Positions 23,613 to 32,292 are shown, counted from the stretch's first letter. The stretch is DNA of 64,000 nt from a virus (IMGVR_UViG_3300042554_000410:1-64000); one strand, 5' to 3'. Made by a program: numbers and translations. The notes: a model not told the origin generated them from the sequence alone.

Positions 23613-23807
23613 TTATTTATCTTCTTTTTCCTCAAACTCTTTCCACTTGTCCAATGGGCAGGAAACGAAGGGTAGCAAAGTCTTGTAGTCCATAAAGCAT
23701 CCACATTCAGCACATTGAGAATTTCTAGGATTGAATCTATCACATCCTCTACAAACAGACAGTCTTTCTTCTGAGATTTTAAATCTGTTCTTAAAAAAGT
23801 TCTTCAT
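23613..23807 (-). CDS. Zinc-ribbon protein (DUF6171-like)
   Basis: A 64-residue protein with CRGCDRF, CAECGCFM and SCPLDKW, a cysteine pattern seen in small phage zinc proteins. The middle reads KTLLPFVSC. It is the leftmost gene read from the divergent region opposite the plus-strand glycosyltransferase. Role unknown. Confidence 0.75.
   Translation of the reverse strand: MKNFFKNRFKISEERLSVCRGCDRFNPRNSQCAECGCFMDYKTLLPFVSCPLDKWKEFEEKEDK
23614..23620 (-). promoter_or_regulatory. Late-promoter-like ATAAATA
   Basis: GATAAATAA on the minus strand, 31 bases before the gene start at 23583. Confidence 0.4.
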
Positions 23808-23863
23808 AACAAGTCTCCAAAAATTGATTATATATAACTATGTATATCATCATGGAGTACATA

Positions 23864-25138
23864 ATGTCTGATAAAATCTTTGTGCAAATTGCTGCCTATC
23901 GTGATCCAGAACTTCTTCCAACAATCCGAGATTGTATTAAACGGGCTGATAATCCAGAAGACCTTGTGTTTGCCATTGCTTGGCAACGGGCTAAGGAAGA
24001 TACCTGGGACACTTTGGAAGAATATAAAAACGATTCACGATTTAAGATCATCGAAATTGATTATAAAGAAGCACAAGGTACCTGTTGGGCTAGACATCTT
24101 TTAAATGAAGCGTATGACGGCGAAAAATATACGTTGCAGTTAGACAGTCATCATAGATTTGTTCGTGGATGGGATACCAAGTGTAAGAAGATGATGTTAG
24201 ATTTGATAGAAGAAGGATACTCAAAGCCTCTTCTCACAGCATATGTTCCTTCGTATGATCCAGACAATGATCCTGCCTCGAGAGCAAAGGAAGTTTGGAA
24301 ACTTACTTTTGATAGATTTACACCAGAAGGTGTGGTGTTTATGCTTCCTACTGGAGTAGATGACATTGACATTTACAAGTTACCTATTCCTACTAGATTC
24401 TTTTCTGCTCATTTTATGTTCACTTTTGGACAATTTATCAAAGATGTGCCTTACGATCCAAATTTATACTTTCACGGTGAAGAGATTACGATGGCAGTTC
24501 GTGCTTATACGCACGGATACGATCTGTTTATTCCCAATGAGATTATTTGTTGGCACGAATATACTAGAAAAAAGCGTGTTCGCCACTGGGATGAAAAAGA
24601 TAATGGATGGGAAAAAAGAAATGATGCTTCTCTAAAGAGATCAAAACAACTTCTACAAGTTGATGGCGATAAAGCAAACTATGATTTTGGTATATATGGT
24701 TTTGGCACAGAAAGAACGAAACAAGATTATGAAGAATATGCTGGAATAAGATTTGAAGATAGAGCAGTGCAGCAATATACTCTAGAACATTATGATCCAC
24801 CAAATCCTATCTACAGAAACGAGATTGCTCGTCAAAAGTCTTATAAAAACATTTTCAAACATTGTCTAGATGTATGGAAAGAATCAATTACAGAAACAGA
24901 CTGTGATTTTTGGGTTGTTGCATTTAAAGACGAAAAAGATAACGACATGTATAGAGAAGACGCTAACAAATACGAAATTGAAAATATTGTTAATAATCCA
25001 GAAACTCTTGATGGCGACTTCTACAATATTTGGAGACAGTTTGACACAAAAAAGAGACCGCACAAATGGATTGTATGGCCTCATAGTGCGAGTAAAGGAT
25101 GGTTAGATCCTATAGAAAATACTATTCCTGATATTTAA
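23864..25138 (+). CDS. GlcNAc-type glycosyltransferase (PF11397-like)
   Basis: One of only two plus-strand genes. The 424-residue protein begins SDKIFVQIAAYRDPELLPT and contains CWARH and YTLQLDSHHRF, the hallmarks of the Skp1-type UDP-GlcNAc transferase family (GT60-like); DSHH is the metal-binding motif. The start at 23864 has GGAG six bases upstream, better than the two earlier in-frame ATGs. It likely transfers a sugar to a protein or glycan, target unknown. The opposite orientation and isolation suggest a later insertion. Confidence 0.85.
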   Translation: MSDKIFVQIAAYRDPELLPTIRDCIKRADNPEDLVFAIAWQRAKEDTWDTLEEYKNDSRFKIIEIDYKEAQGTCWARHLLNEAYDGEKYTLQLDSHHRFVRGWDTKCKKMMLDLIEEGYSKPLLTAYVPSYDPDNDPASRAKEVWKLTFDRFTPEGVVFMLPTGVDDIDIYKLPIPTRFFSAHFMFTFGQFIKDVPYDPNLYFHGEEITMAVRAYTHGYDLFIPNEIICWHEYTRKKRVRHWDEKDNGWEKRNDASLKRSKQLLQVDGDKANYDFGIYGFGTERTKQDYEEYAGIRFEDRAVQQYTLEHYDPPNPIYRNEIARQKSYKNIFKHCLDVWKESITETDCDFWVVAFKDEKDNDMYREDANKYEIENIVNNPETLDGDFYNIWRQFDTKKRPHKWIVWPHSASKGWLDPIENTIPDI

Positions 25139-25578
25139 GACTTCATACCAGCAGTAGCACGAAGCATCCAACCGTGCTTCTTGTGAATGTCCATACGGTC
25201 TTGCAGAAAGTTGGCCAAACCTAGTTCGCCTTCTTTATCTGCAAGATCGTATGCTTGTTTGAGTGCATCAAGGATGATATTATTATCATTGATTAGAATC
25301 TGAAACATTCTTTCTGCTGTCGGAATGGTATCAGATTCCTCAATTCTTGTAAGTTCCTTGATTCTGTCTAATGAACTGGGAGCGAAAGAGTTCACAGCGC
25401 GGATCTGTTCTGCAATCGTGTCCACTGCACCATGCAATTCTTCGTATAGATTGCCAAAGAAAGCATGATACTCAGAAAAATTTGGACCAATTACGTTCCA
25501 GTGAAAAGAGTGCGTCTTTAGATACATAGTGAATGTATCGGCCAAAACAATCTTTAATACGTTATGAAGTTCTTCCAT
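25135..25578 (-). CDS. dps: Dps-family ferritin-like protein
   Basis: A 147-residue Dps/ferritin-like protein. YLKTHSFHWNV and the following FSEYHAFFGNLYEELHGAVD carry the typical His/Asp/Glu ferroxidase residues, and IAEQIRAV matches the family. Dps proteins bind DNA and oxidise iron, protecting against peroxide. In a phage it may protect or compact DNA. Its 3' end meets the plus-strand glycosyltransferase tail to tail with a 4-base overlap, and an AATAAATA motif lies 26 bases upstream. Confidence 0.9.
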   Translation of the reverse strand: MEELHNVLKIVLADTFTMYLKTHSFHWNVIGPNFSEYHAFFGNLYEELHGAVDTIAEQIRAVNSFAPSSLDRIKELTRIEESDTIPTAERMFQILINDNNIILDALKQAYDLADKEGELGLANFLQDRMDIHKKHGWMLRATAGMKS

Positions 25579-25603
25579 TTTATTCTCCCATAAGTGATAC
25601 GAT

Positions 25604-25610
25604 TATTTAT
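25604..25610 (-). promoter_or_regulatory. Late-promoter-like ATAAATA
   Basis: TAATAAATAA on the minus strand, 26 bases before the dps start at 25578. Confidence 0.4.
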
Positions 25611-25951
25611 TAACCTACCACCTTAATCTCCACTTTACAAACGCCATGACAACCTATTGCGCGGGCTGCGGCTCTTGATAGATCAATCGTACGGCCCTTA
25701 ATAAACGGACCGCGGTCATTGATTCTAACGATAACAGATTTACCTTTATATGTGACACGAACTTTTGTGCCGAACGGTAATGTTCTATGTGCTGCTGTCA
25801 GTGCATTAGGATTAAACTTCTCGCCATTGGCGGTTCTTTTACTCTTACTGCACTGTCCAGGTGTTGCACAGTCATACCATGAAGCAATATTTGCTTCGAC
25901 TGGACTGATGAATAACATCAATCCAGCCAATAAAGTTACTAATGATTTCAT
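25610..25951 (-). CDS. Secreted RlpA-like double-psi beta-barrel protein
   Basis: A 113-residue protein: signal peptide of about 20 residues ([20 protein letters not shown]), then a full RlpA-like DPBB domain with [29 protein letters not shown] and INDRGPF ... GRTIDLS. Bacterial RlpA proteins bind or cleave denuded glycan strands of peptidoglycan. Here it would be exported to the periplasm, where it may assist infection, superinfection control or lysis. Confidence 0.9.
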   Translation of the reverse strand: MKSLVTLLAGLMLFISPVEANIASWYDCATPGQCSKSKRTANGEKFNPNALTAAHRTLPFGTKVRVTYKGKSVIVRINDRGPFIKGRTIDLSRAAARAIGCHGVCKVEIKVVG

Positions 25952-25961
25952 ATATGGTTCC

Positions 25962-26630
25962 TTATCCTATTTTGAACGTGATCTTGGAATTATCCTTAAT
26001 CACGAAAGGCTTGAGTGCCTCCTTTTCTAAGACAACCATACTGTTATAGAACGAAACGGAGTACAGATTGTGAAATGTCTTTAGCACAGTTTCATCAATC
26101 TTGTTTTGAAAATGCTGTTGATTCACAACGTCAGTTATAGTCTGTGAGTAAGAAAGAAAAGACGAATCTTTTCTAAACTCTCCACCCCATTTTGGCCAGT
26201 AACTCGTATGTGTGTCTTCGCAAATATAAACTCCGCCCTCCCGTAAATGCGGAAATGTTTGTTGAAGTGTAATGATTTGATGGTGCATGACATGGCTACC
26301 ATCATCAATGATGATATCAAAGTCGTTGTGTTCTGACATTAAACTTTCCCAGAACTCAATCGAACCTTGATCTCCCATAACAACTGTCGCATCACCATCA
26401 TATTTGTATTGTAGACATCTTGGATCAATGTCTACGCCTATGACTTTAGTTCCTTCTCCGAAGTATTTAAGCCATAATTCTATTGAACCGCCGCCAAGAA
26501 CACCAATCTCCAAAATCTTTGGTGCTTTGCCTACAAACTTGCCAAGATGCTTTTCATATACATCAAAGTATCCAGACCATTTTGTAGATGGCTTTTCGGT
26601 TTCATCAAAAAGTTTTTCAATCGTATTCAT
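25962..26630 (-). CDS. SAM-dependent O-methyltransferase (MycE/TylF-like)
   Basis: A 222-residue methyltransferase: motif [16 protein letters not shown], acidic VIGVDIDP, then [10 protein letters not shown] and [14 protein letters not shown]. This set resembles macrolide-sugar O-methyltransferases of the MycE type, which methylate sugar hydroxyls. It overlaps the sugar C-methyltransferase gene by 14 bases, which supports action on a deoxysugar. Confidence 0.85.
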   Translation of the reverse strand: MNTIEKLFDETEKPSTKWSGYFDVYEKHLGKFVGKAPKILEIGVLGGGSIELWLKYFGEGTKVIGVDIDPRCLQYKYDGDATVVMGDQGSIEFWESLMSEHNDFDIIIDDGSHVMHHQIITLQQTFPHLREGGVYICEDTHTSYWPKWGGEFRKDSSFLSYSQTITDVVNQQHFQNKIDETVLKTFHNLYSVSFYNSMVVLEKEALKPFVIKDNSKITFKIG

Positions 26631-27825
26631 TATTTAGTCCCTCGCAATATACAAATGGGAAATATCTTAGAAACATGTCCTTGTTATCAGGTCTGAGTGT
26701 TTTAATCTTCTTGTGTATTTCATCATAAAAATTCCATGCAAGAGGAACAAATGCAACGTCTTGCTTTTCATTCTGTAAGACTTCTGAACCATATACAGGA
26801 ACATGCATACCTGGTGTGTAGAGTCCCTGCTTCATAGGATTATCATCAACGATATAGTCAAGTTCAATCTTGGAAGCATTTAGCAGAGTATTACCTTTTG
26901 CTGGTGCACCATAGCCGATAACCTTCATTGTCTTACGAAGGGCCTCGACATGAGAAGCAAACTCATTAATGACTTCCTTGCTGTTCTCGACATACTCTTT
27001 GTAGACATGTTCATCATACAGACCTTTAAGTTTTTCTTCTTCCATAAGAAGTTGAATGTAAGAAGGTCTTGCTTTAGTTTTTGAGATGATAAAGATATAA
27101 CTTGTGCCATGAATTGGATGTCTTACAACATCAATCAAGTTCAACTTTGCCCTCTTACACAGTTCATTCATTGAGCGAATGTTATAGAAAGAAAGATGTT
27201 CGTGATATATTGTGTCAAACTCCATATTCACAATCATATCGGCCTGAGAAACTGTGATGTAGATATAACCATCGTCAGACACAACATTACTCATATTCTC
27301 TAGGAACTCTAGTTGATTATAGTTATGAGCAAAAGCATTCTGACAGATTACAGCACCAAAACCAGTTTTTGAATAATTCTTATCGAAATAACCACAATGA
27401 ACATGATGATTGCGCGAACTAATTACATGAAGATTGGTTGCAGGATCAACGCCGAAAGTCAGTGCACCATATCTTTTGAATGCATCAAGTTGTGAACCAT
27501 CATTACAGCCAATATCTAATACTCGTTCAGCTTTATGATTTTCCATAACAAACTTTGCAAACCAATCAAAGTAATCCAACTGTGTCTTTGCGGTACCAGA
27601 CACATACAGATAGTTCTTGAACAGCAAGTCAGGATTGACCTTGTGTGTCAACTGTACATGATAACAATCCTTACAATAGTTTGTTGCAAGAGGAAACTTG
27701 TCTTCTGAATCTTTCGGACTCTTTAGAAAAGAATTAGCAAGTGGTTGAACACCTAAGTCGAGTAAAGGTTTTAGATGTGTGCCACCACAAGCAATACACT
27801 CTTTGATTTCTACACAGTTTTCCAT
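26617..27825 (-). CDS. Sugar C-methyltransferase (TylC3/EvaC type)
   Basis: A 402-residue three-part enzyme: N-terminal zinc site (CIACGG and CKDCYHVQLTH), central SAM-binding domain (VLDIGCNDGSQLDAF), and C-terminal domain with IGYGAPAKGNTLLN and DYIVDDNPMKQG. This is the architecture of NDP-4-keto-deoxysugar C3-methyltransferases that add a branch methyl. The gene stands immediately after a 4,6-dehydratase-like gene that would supply the 4-keto sugar. Confidence 0.9.
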   Translation of the reverse strand: MENCVEIKECIACGGTHLKPLLDLGVQPLANSFLKSPKDSEDKFPLATNYCKDCYHVQLTHKVNPDLLFKNYLYVSGTAKTQLDYFDWFAKFVMENHKAERVLDIGCNDGSQLDAFKRYGALTFGVDPATNLHVISSRNHHVHCGYFDKNYSKTGFGAVICQNAFAHNYNQLEFLENMSNVVSDDGYIYITVSQADMIVNMEFDTIYHEHLSFYNIRSMNELCKRAKLNLIDVVRHPIHGTSYIFIISKTKARPSYIQLLMEEEKLKGLYDEHVYKEYVENSKEVINEFASHVEALRKTMKVIGYGAPAKGNTLLNASKIELDYIVDDNPMKQGLYTPGMHVPVYGSEVLQNEKQDVAFVPLAWNFYDEIHKKIKTLRPDNKDMFLRYFPFVYCEGLNNEYD

Positions 27826-27826
27826 C

Positions 27827-28852
27827 TTACATTCCTAACCATTTGGTGTTATTTACATACCAATCAGATACCTCTTTAATTCTATCACTAAGAGCCACGC
27901 GAGGTTCCCAGCCGAGAGAACGCATAAGATCACCGGATAAAGCATAACGTAAGTCATGCCCTGGTCTGGATGTATGGAAGTCAACCATTTCATATTTTAG
28001 TTCCTTACCTTGAGCAGACGCAATCATCTTAGCTAGAGACAGATTGTCCACTTCTTCTTTGCCAACGATATTAAACTTGCGACACTTTGCCATGCCATAA
28101 TCAGGTTCAAGTTGTGGATTGTTCTGCAAAAGGAACAGCAGAGCATCAGCCACATCACGCGCATGTACGTAGAAGCGCGAACCAGCCTTTGTCTTTGTTG
28201 CATCAGCATGGATTGTTACAGTCTCATCATGCAAGACCTTCTTGATGCAAAGTGGAATAAACTTTTCGGGTGTTTGACGTTCACCAAACACATTCATTGT
28301 GTGAGTGATCATCATGGGCATCTTGTATGTGTTTTCATACGCAACACACAGTTCTTCTGCTCCAGCCTTCGATGCGGAGTATGGATTGGTCGAGTTATAT
28401 CGATCACGTTCCTTGTAAGCGACACCAGGAGGTGCAACACCAAAGATTTCATCGGTGCTGAAATACAGAAACATTTCTAGATGATCCAACTTGCGGGCAT
28501 ACTCTAGCAGATTGGCCGTGCCCATGATGTTGTCTGTGATAAACTCAAGAGGATGTGTGATAGACCTATCTACGTGTGATGCTGCGGCTAAGTGAAGAAT
28601 GATATCTACCTTGCCAATAAAGTTTTGCACAAGAGGATTCAGTTCAGCCTTCAAATCATGAAAGACTGTTCTAACTCGCTTTTGTGTTTCGTAGGGATAT
28701 GGATCAATAACTTCGTGTAGACGATTAAGATTTCCAGAATAGTCAAGACGATCCAGTGTAATGATATTCCAATCTGTCTTTTGCAGAAACAAGTCCACAA
28801 CATGATGTGCAATAAAGCCTGCACCGCCTGTAATTAATACCGTTTTACTCAT
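27827..28852 (-). CDS. NDP-sugar 4,6-dehydratase-like SDR enzyme
   Basis: A 341-residue extended short-chain dehydrogenase: NAD site TGGAGFIAHHVVDLF, catalytic STDEIFG and YSASKAGAEE (Tyr-x3-Lys), MNVFGERQTPEKFIP and a late SRPGHDLRYA, all as in dTDP-glucose 4,6-dehydratase. It would form a 4-keto-6-deoxy nucleotide sugar. I start at 28852 (MSKTVLITGG), overlapping the upstream gene by eight bases. Confidence 0.88.
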   Translation of the reverse strand: MSKTVLITGGAGFIAHHVVDLFLQKTDWNIITLDRLDYSGNLNRLHEVIDPYPYETQKRVRTVFHDLKAELNPLVQNFIGKVDIILHLAAASHVDRSITHPLEFITDNIMGTANLLEYARKLDHLEMFLYFSTDEIFGVAPPGVAYKERDRYNSTNPYSASKAGAEELCVAYENTYKMPMMITHTMNVFGERQTPEKFIPLCIKKVLHDETVTIHADATKTKAGSRFYVHARDVADALLFLLQNNPQLEPDYGMAKCRKFNIVGKEEVDNLSLAKMIASAQGKELKYEMVDFHTSRPGHDLRYALSGDLMRSLGWEPRVALSDRIKEVSDWYVNNTKWLGM

Positions 28853-29534
28853 CAATGTAATCTCCACTTGGTGCTATATTACCACATACACCAATTTTGT
28901 CAAGTTCAATCGTCTTATATGTATGCAAGTTTTTATAGTAAGAATGCTCAACATCTATTCCATATGTTGCACAATCTTGAAGTATCTTTGAAAGATTTAA
29001 TTGAAATGTATCTAGAAGATTGTAGTCCATGTGCCAACAGCGAAGACGGAATAGTTTATGCGCTCCAATACTATCTTGTCTATGCTTTGGCATCCATGAA
29101 TCAAGAGCGGTCGCAAATACAAACGCATCCTTGAAGTCTTCTCTATCAACAATGAAGTTGTCGTTCAGTCTGTAACGACCAGAGAGTTTATAGATGCGTT
29201 TTGATTTGAAGTCTTGCTTTTGAAACCAATTGAGGAAATACAGAAACGTGATGCATTCTGCGATGCTTCGCTGGCCCAACTGAGAAAATCTCTTAACGTC
29301 TGGCTCGTCACCAGTATAAAAGATAATTACGCCTCTATTGCTAAGTTCCTGGAAGTATTCTACATTGGGACGTTCTGGAGAAGAATCGAAGATGAATACT
29401 TGATTATTTGGGCAATACTTGTTGATGGAATCAAGAGTTTCAACAGTCTGCTTGAAACGTTCTTCTTCATTATAGATAGAAAGTTGATTGACTTTCAGTG
29501 CATGATTAACAAAAAATATTCCATCATATATCAT
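28845..29534 (-). CDS. Putative glycosyltransferase-like protein, 229 aa
   Basis: A 229-residue protein with YKLSGRYRLNDNF, FDSSPERPN and many aromatic residues, in the style of small phage or capsule glycosyltransferases of unassigned family. A GT-A fold is plausible but no clear DxD motif is seen. It is the first gene of the deoxysugar set, directly downstream of tRNA-Thr. Confidence 0.55.
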   Translation of the reverse strand: MIYDGIFFVNHALKVNQLSIYNEEERFKQTVETLDSINKYCPNNQVFIFDSSPERPNVEYFQELSNRGVIIFYTGDEPDVKRFSQLGQRSIAECITFLYFLNWFQKQDFKSKRIYKLSGRYRLNDNFIVDREDFKDAFVFATALDSWMPKHRQDSIGAHKLFRLRCWHMDYNLLDTFQLNLSKILQDCATYGIDVEHSYYKNLHTYKTIELDKIGVCGNIAPSGDYIDE

Positions 29535-29551
29535 AGTTTGCTCACATAAAA

Positions 29552-29625
29552 TGGTGCCCCCACAGGGAATCGAACCCCAAACCGCGGATTACAAAGCCGC
29601 TGTTATACCATTTAACTATAAGGGC
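29552..29625 (-). tRNA. tRNA-Thr(TGT)
   Basis: Complete cloverleaf with 7-bp acceptor GCCCTTA/TGGGGGC, anticodon loop TTTGTAA (anticodon TGT), T-loop TTCGATT, A73 and encoded CCA. Position 31:39 is a C:T mismatch. It is the last tRNA of the array in the direction of transcription. Confidence 0.92.
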
Positions 29626-29664
29626 TAATATCATATATATAGTCGTGTGTGAAAAGGATTTAAA

Positions 29665-30228
29665 ATGCCCACATTAGAACAATTTGAAACAAATTGCGTG
29701 TCAATAGAAAAATTACAAAAGATTTACTCCTTTACAGTTATGGTTGAAACAGGATGCTACATTGGAGAATCTTTAGAACATGCTTCATCTTATGATTTTA
29801 TACTGGAAATATATTCTTGTGATATAAATGAAGATTTCGTTGATGCGTGTAAGAAAAAATTTCAAAGCAAATCACATATAAAAATATTCAACGAAGATTC
29901 ACATTCTTTTCTTCATAGACTATTGCCTTCACTAGATCATCATGATAGCATTTTTTTCTGGCTAGACGCACACTATTGGAAATCTTATATTCCTGAGTAT
30001 AATAATATAGACTATCCTCTTGTGAAAGAACTAAACATCATTGATCAGTATAGAAAAGATAAAAATGATGTTATTGTCATTGACGATGTTTATACTTATA
30101 TTAAAAAATCAGAAAATTTTAAACATACACACAATATTCCAAAAACAGGCACTGAGTTTTTAAAGAAGTTTAACTATAGCATTACAAACTTTGATTCTGA
30201 TTCTGGCTATCTTTTACTTACAAGATAA
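29665..30228 (+). CDS. Class I methyltransferase-like protein (plus strand)
   Basis: A 187-residue protein on the plus strand, facing the surrounding genes. VETGCYIGESLEHA is a divergent SAM-binding motif I, IYSCDINEDFVDACKKKF a motif II, and IFFWLDAHYW follows; the pattern resembles small sugar-associated methyltransferases. AAGGA lies upstream of the ATG. Convergent with the next gene, with seven bases between. Low G+C and lone orientation suggest separate acquisition. Confidence 0.65.
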   Translation: MPTLEQFETNCVSIEKLQKIYSFTVMVETGCYIGESLEHASSYDFILEIYSCDINEDFVDACKKKFQSKSHIKIFNEDSHSFLHRLLPSLDHHDSIFFWLDAHYWKSYIPEYNNIDYPLVKELNIIDQYRKDKNDVIVIDDVYTYIKKSENFKHTHNIPKTGTEFLKKFNYSITNFDSDSGYLLLTR

Positions 30229-30235
30229 TTTATAT

Positions 30236-30817
30236 CTAAACTTTTTTAGACCTCTTTACATTATAAAGCTTTTCGTGTATCGATGAATAATCTCTCGGCA
30301 TATATAAAACATTCAACAAGCATCTTGTTGTTCCTATCGAACTACCCACAACGTGCCAGTGATTTGGTTTATTAGCAAATAGAAAAGCTGTATTTTTCTT
30401 CCACTCAACTTTTTTGACAAAATTTTTATTATCGTCGTATAATTCAGTGCCTGATCCTGTGTCAGATATAGGAATTAAACATGATAGTTGTTTATCGAAA
30501 CTATCAGTGTGTAAGTACATGCCATGTTTCTCGTAGTCGGTGCAATTGTTATAAGAGACATATTGTAATACGACACGACTTTCAATCATAGTTAGTTTTG
30601 GAATTTCTAGTTTATCACAAAATATAGAGTACAGATCAAAAAGATAACTATGAAAGTTTTTGTTGTTGCCTTCATAATTAATCAGCGATCTATGATTTTG
30701 TGTTTTTAAGTCTAGAATTTTATTTGCGGTATCTTCCGCTTCTTTAAACATATCATCGGGCAAAAAATTAGGAATACTATAATGTAACCAGGGATCAGTA
30801 TATCTTTGAAATTCCAT
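30236..30817 (-). CDS. 2OG-Fe(II) oxygenase-like protein
   Basis: A 193-residue protein with the jelly-roll iron site of 2-oxoglutarate oxygenases: H103xD105 (LHTDSF), distal H155 (NHWHVV) and R165 (TTRCLLNV) for 2OG. The longer frame runs back through tRNA-Leu, so I start at 30817 (MEFQRYTDPW). One of five such genes lying between tRNAs. Substrate unknown; phage members may hydroxylate protein, glycan or DNA bases. Confidence 0.8.
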   Translation of the reverse strand: MEFQRYTDPWLHYSIPNFLPDDMFKEAEDTANKILDLKTQNHRSLINYEGNNKNFHSYLFDLYSIFCDKLEIPKLTMIESRVVLQYVSYNNCTDYEKHGMYLHTDSFDKQLSCLIPISDTGSGTELYDDNKNFVKKVEWKKNTAFLFANKPNHWHVVGSSIGTTRCLLNVLYMPRDYSSIHEKLYNVKRSKKV

Positions 30818-30834
30818 TATACTACCTATAAAAT

Positions 30835-30916
30835 TGGTGCGGATAGAGGGACTTGAACCCCCACGCCGAAGCACTAGTTCCTAAGACTAGCGTGTCTGCC
30901 ATTTCACCATATCCGC
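30835..30916 (-). tRNA. tRNA-Leu(TAG)
   Basis: Class II tRNA with 7-bp acceptor GCGGATA, anticodon stem CTAGT/ACTAG, loop CTTAGGA (anticodon TAG), long variable arm, T-loop TTCAAGT, A73 and CCA encoded. Confidence 0.95.
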
Positions 30917-30917
30917 G

Positions 30918-30989
30918 TAGCCGATGAGAGGGTCGAACTCCCGACATTCTGCGTGTAAAGCAGCTACTCTACCACTGAGTTAATCGGCT
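30918..30989 (-). tRNA. tRNA-Val(TAC)
   Basis: Acceptor AGCCGAT/ATCGGCT, anticodon loop TTTACAC (TAC), T-loop TTCGACC, A73. CCA is not encoded; only one base separates it from tRNA-Leu, so the host must add CCA. Confidence 0.92.
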
Positions 30990-31036
30990 ATGAAGACTAG
31001 CCCGTACACCTTAGTGCAGAGGAGCTAGCCATATTT

Positions 31037-31210
31037 TTACATTCCTGATGTAAGAGCAGTAATGGAGTCGTGAACCCACAACCACCAAGCTGCTGCGGCT
31101 GCAACGATAGCAGCAGCACCCTTCTTTACATCCCAGCCGTTCTGCCATAGATTCCAAAGAACCCAAAGAACTGCCGCAACTAAAACTAAAACTACGATTG
31201 TGTTTAGCAT
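31037..31210 (-). CDS. Small membrane protein, 57 aa
   Basis: A 57-residue protein: N-terminal membrane segment (TIVVLVLVAAVLWVLW), a short KK-containing loop, and a second Ala/Trp-rich hydrophobic helix (AAIVAAAAAWWLWV). GAGGT stands before the ATG and a CTAAATAA motif 36 bases upstream, with an AGGCC/GGCCT hairpin between them. It could be a holin- or superinfection-type membrane protein; that is inference. Confidence 0.7.
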   Translation of the reverse strand: MLNTIVVLVLVAAVLWVLWNLWQNGWDVKKGAAAIVAAAAAWWLWVHDSITALTSGM

Positions 31211-31245
31211 GTTATTACCTCATTAGGCCGTGATTGGCCTATCAT

Positions 31246-31252
31246 TATTTAG
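31246..31252 (-). promoter_or_regulatory. Late-promoter-like CTAAATA
   Basis: CTAAATAA on the minus strand in the gap between tRNA-Gly and the small membrane protein gene starting at 31210. Confidence 0.45.
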
Positions 31253-31256
31253 AAAA

Positions 31257-31331
31257 TGGAGCGGGCAATGGGGATCGAACCCATGACCTTCTGCTTGGCA
31301 AGCAGACGCACTACCCCTGTGCTATACCCGC
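31257..31331 (-). tRNA. tRNA-Gly(GCC)
   Basis: Acceptor GCGGGTA/TGCCCGC, anticodon stem TCTGC/GCAGA with loop TTGCCAA (GCC), T-loop TTCGATC, T73, CCA encoded. Confidence 0.95.
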
Positions 31332-31334
31332 GAT

Positions 31335-31410
31335 TGGTGCGTCTTCCAAGTTTCGAACTGGGTTGTTCGGCTTATGAGACCGATGAGATTGCCAACACCT
31401 CCCAAGACGC
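31335..31410 (-). tRNA. tRNA-Met or Ile2 (CAT)
   Basis: Acceptor GCGTCTT/AAGACGC, anticodon stem TCGGT/GCCGA, loop CTCATAA (CAT), T-loop TTCGAAA, A73, CCA encoded. A G1:C72 pair argues against an initiator. Whether it is elongator Met or a lysidine-modified Ile tRNA cannot be told by eye. Confidence 0.9.
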
Positions 31411-31527
31411 TTATAATGATTTACTGAGCAACCTAATCTCATCAATAGCCTTAGACTTCTCTTCTTTGTCTCTAGAGCCTACAAGAAGATATAGTATGAG
31501 ACATGCTATGTGTTTTTCGGTTGTCAT
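31411..31527 (-). CDS. Tiny ORF between tRNAs, 38 aa
   Basis: A 38-residue frame (MTTEKHIACLILYLLVGSRD...) with GAGAG upstream, one hydrophobic stretch and a charged tail. Its stop abuts the 5' end of tRNA-Met exactly, as seen for other genes in this array. No function recognised; it could be noncoding spacer. Confidence 0.4.
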   Translation of the reverse strand: MTTEKHIACLILYLLVGSRDKEEKSKAIDEIRLLSKSL

Positions 31528-31541
31528 TATCACTCTCTAAA

Positions 31542-31617
31542 TGGTGCTGCCTCTCTGAATCGAACAGAGTCCCCACGCTCTTCAGGCGTATGTACGCACC
31601 AGCTATACCAAGGCAGC
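31542..31617 (-). tRNA. tRNA-Phe(GAA)
   Basis: Acceptor GCTGCCT/AGGCAGC, anticodon loop CTGAAGA (GAA), T-loop TTCGATT, A73, CCA encoded. The first 15 bases of the tRNA are also the last four codons and stop of the phosphomannomutase gene. Confidence 0.93.
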
Positions 31618-32292
31618 CAGAATTTTTCTTGTTTCTTCCCAATTTTTTACATTATACACTACATCGGCCACTTTTGCAAGAGGATAATCGTTTCCACCTT
31701 TCTCGCACTTGTCGCCAAAGAATACCAGTTTATTCTCTATCCAATCTTTAACTTGCGACTTATCTTTTCCTTTTGGATAGATATCAAGTCCAGTCTCGCC
31801 AGCAATAGTGCAATCCAGTTCAGGAAATAGTTTTCTGATACGTTCTGCAATTTGCACTCGTTCATTTGTTGCATTGTCCCATTCGACATACAATGCTCTT
31901 TGTGCTTTGTCTGCATTACGACCAACGACTGAGAAATTGACCATTCCTGTTCTCATCTCAGAATGTTTGCCAGTACGAATGTTAAAGCCACTCTTGCGCT
32001 TTTCATATTCCAAAGTCATGAACAAGATACCGCCCGCTTTCCAAGTGGACTGATATCTAACTTTGTCTTTTGAACGAACTTCGTTGCCACAGCAATTGAA
32101 TATAAACGAACACGAATCAATAACTTCTTGACCTACTTGTTCTAATGTTTTTGGATAATCTGAGCCTGTAACAAGACACACATCATGCTTGTTCGCAAAC
32201 TCAACAAACTCTTTGCGAAATTGTTCTTCCATTACTGAACGACTAGGAGTCAGTGTACCATCAACATCAAAACAGTAAGTAGTCTTTTCCAT
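31603..32292 (-). CDS. Phosphomannomutase, HAD type (eukaryotic PMM-like)
   Basis: A 229-residue HAD-IIB enzyme matching eukaryotic-type phosphomannomutase (mannose-6-P to mannose-1-P): FDVDGTLTPSR (D9, D11), NCCGNEVR, RTGMVNFSVVGR, AGETGLDIYPKGKDKSQ and FFGDKCEKGGNDYPL. It would supply mannose-1-phosphate for GDP-mannose, the precursor used by the gmd cluster near the right edge. The 3' end overlaps tRNA-Phe by 15 bases, so RNase P cleavage would remove the stop codon. Confidence 0.92.
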   Translation of the reverse strand: MEKTTYCFDVDGTLTPSRSVMEEQFRKEFVEFANKHDVCLVTGSDYPKTLEQVGQEVIDSCSFIFNCCGNEVRSKDKVRYQSTWKAGGILFMTLEYEKRKSGFNIRTGKHSEMRTGMVNFSVVGRNADKAQRALYVEWDNATNERVQIAERIRKLFPELDCTIAGETGLDIYPKGKDKSQVKDWIENKLVFFGDKCEKGGNDYPLAKVADVVYNVKNWEETRKILAALV

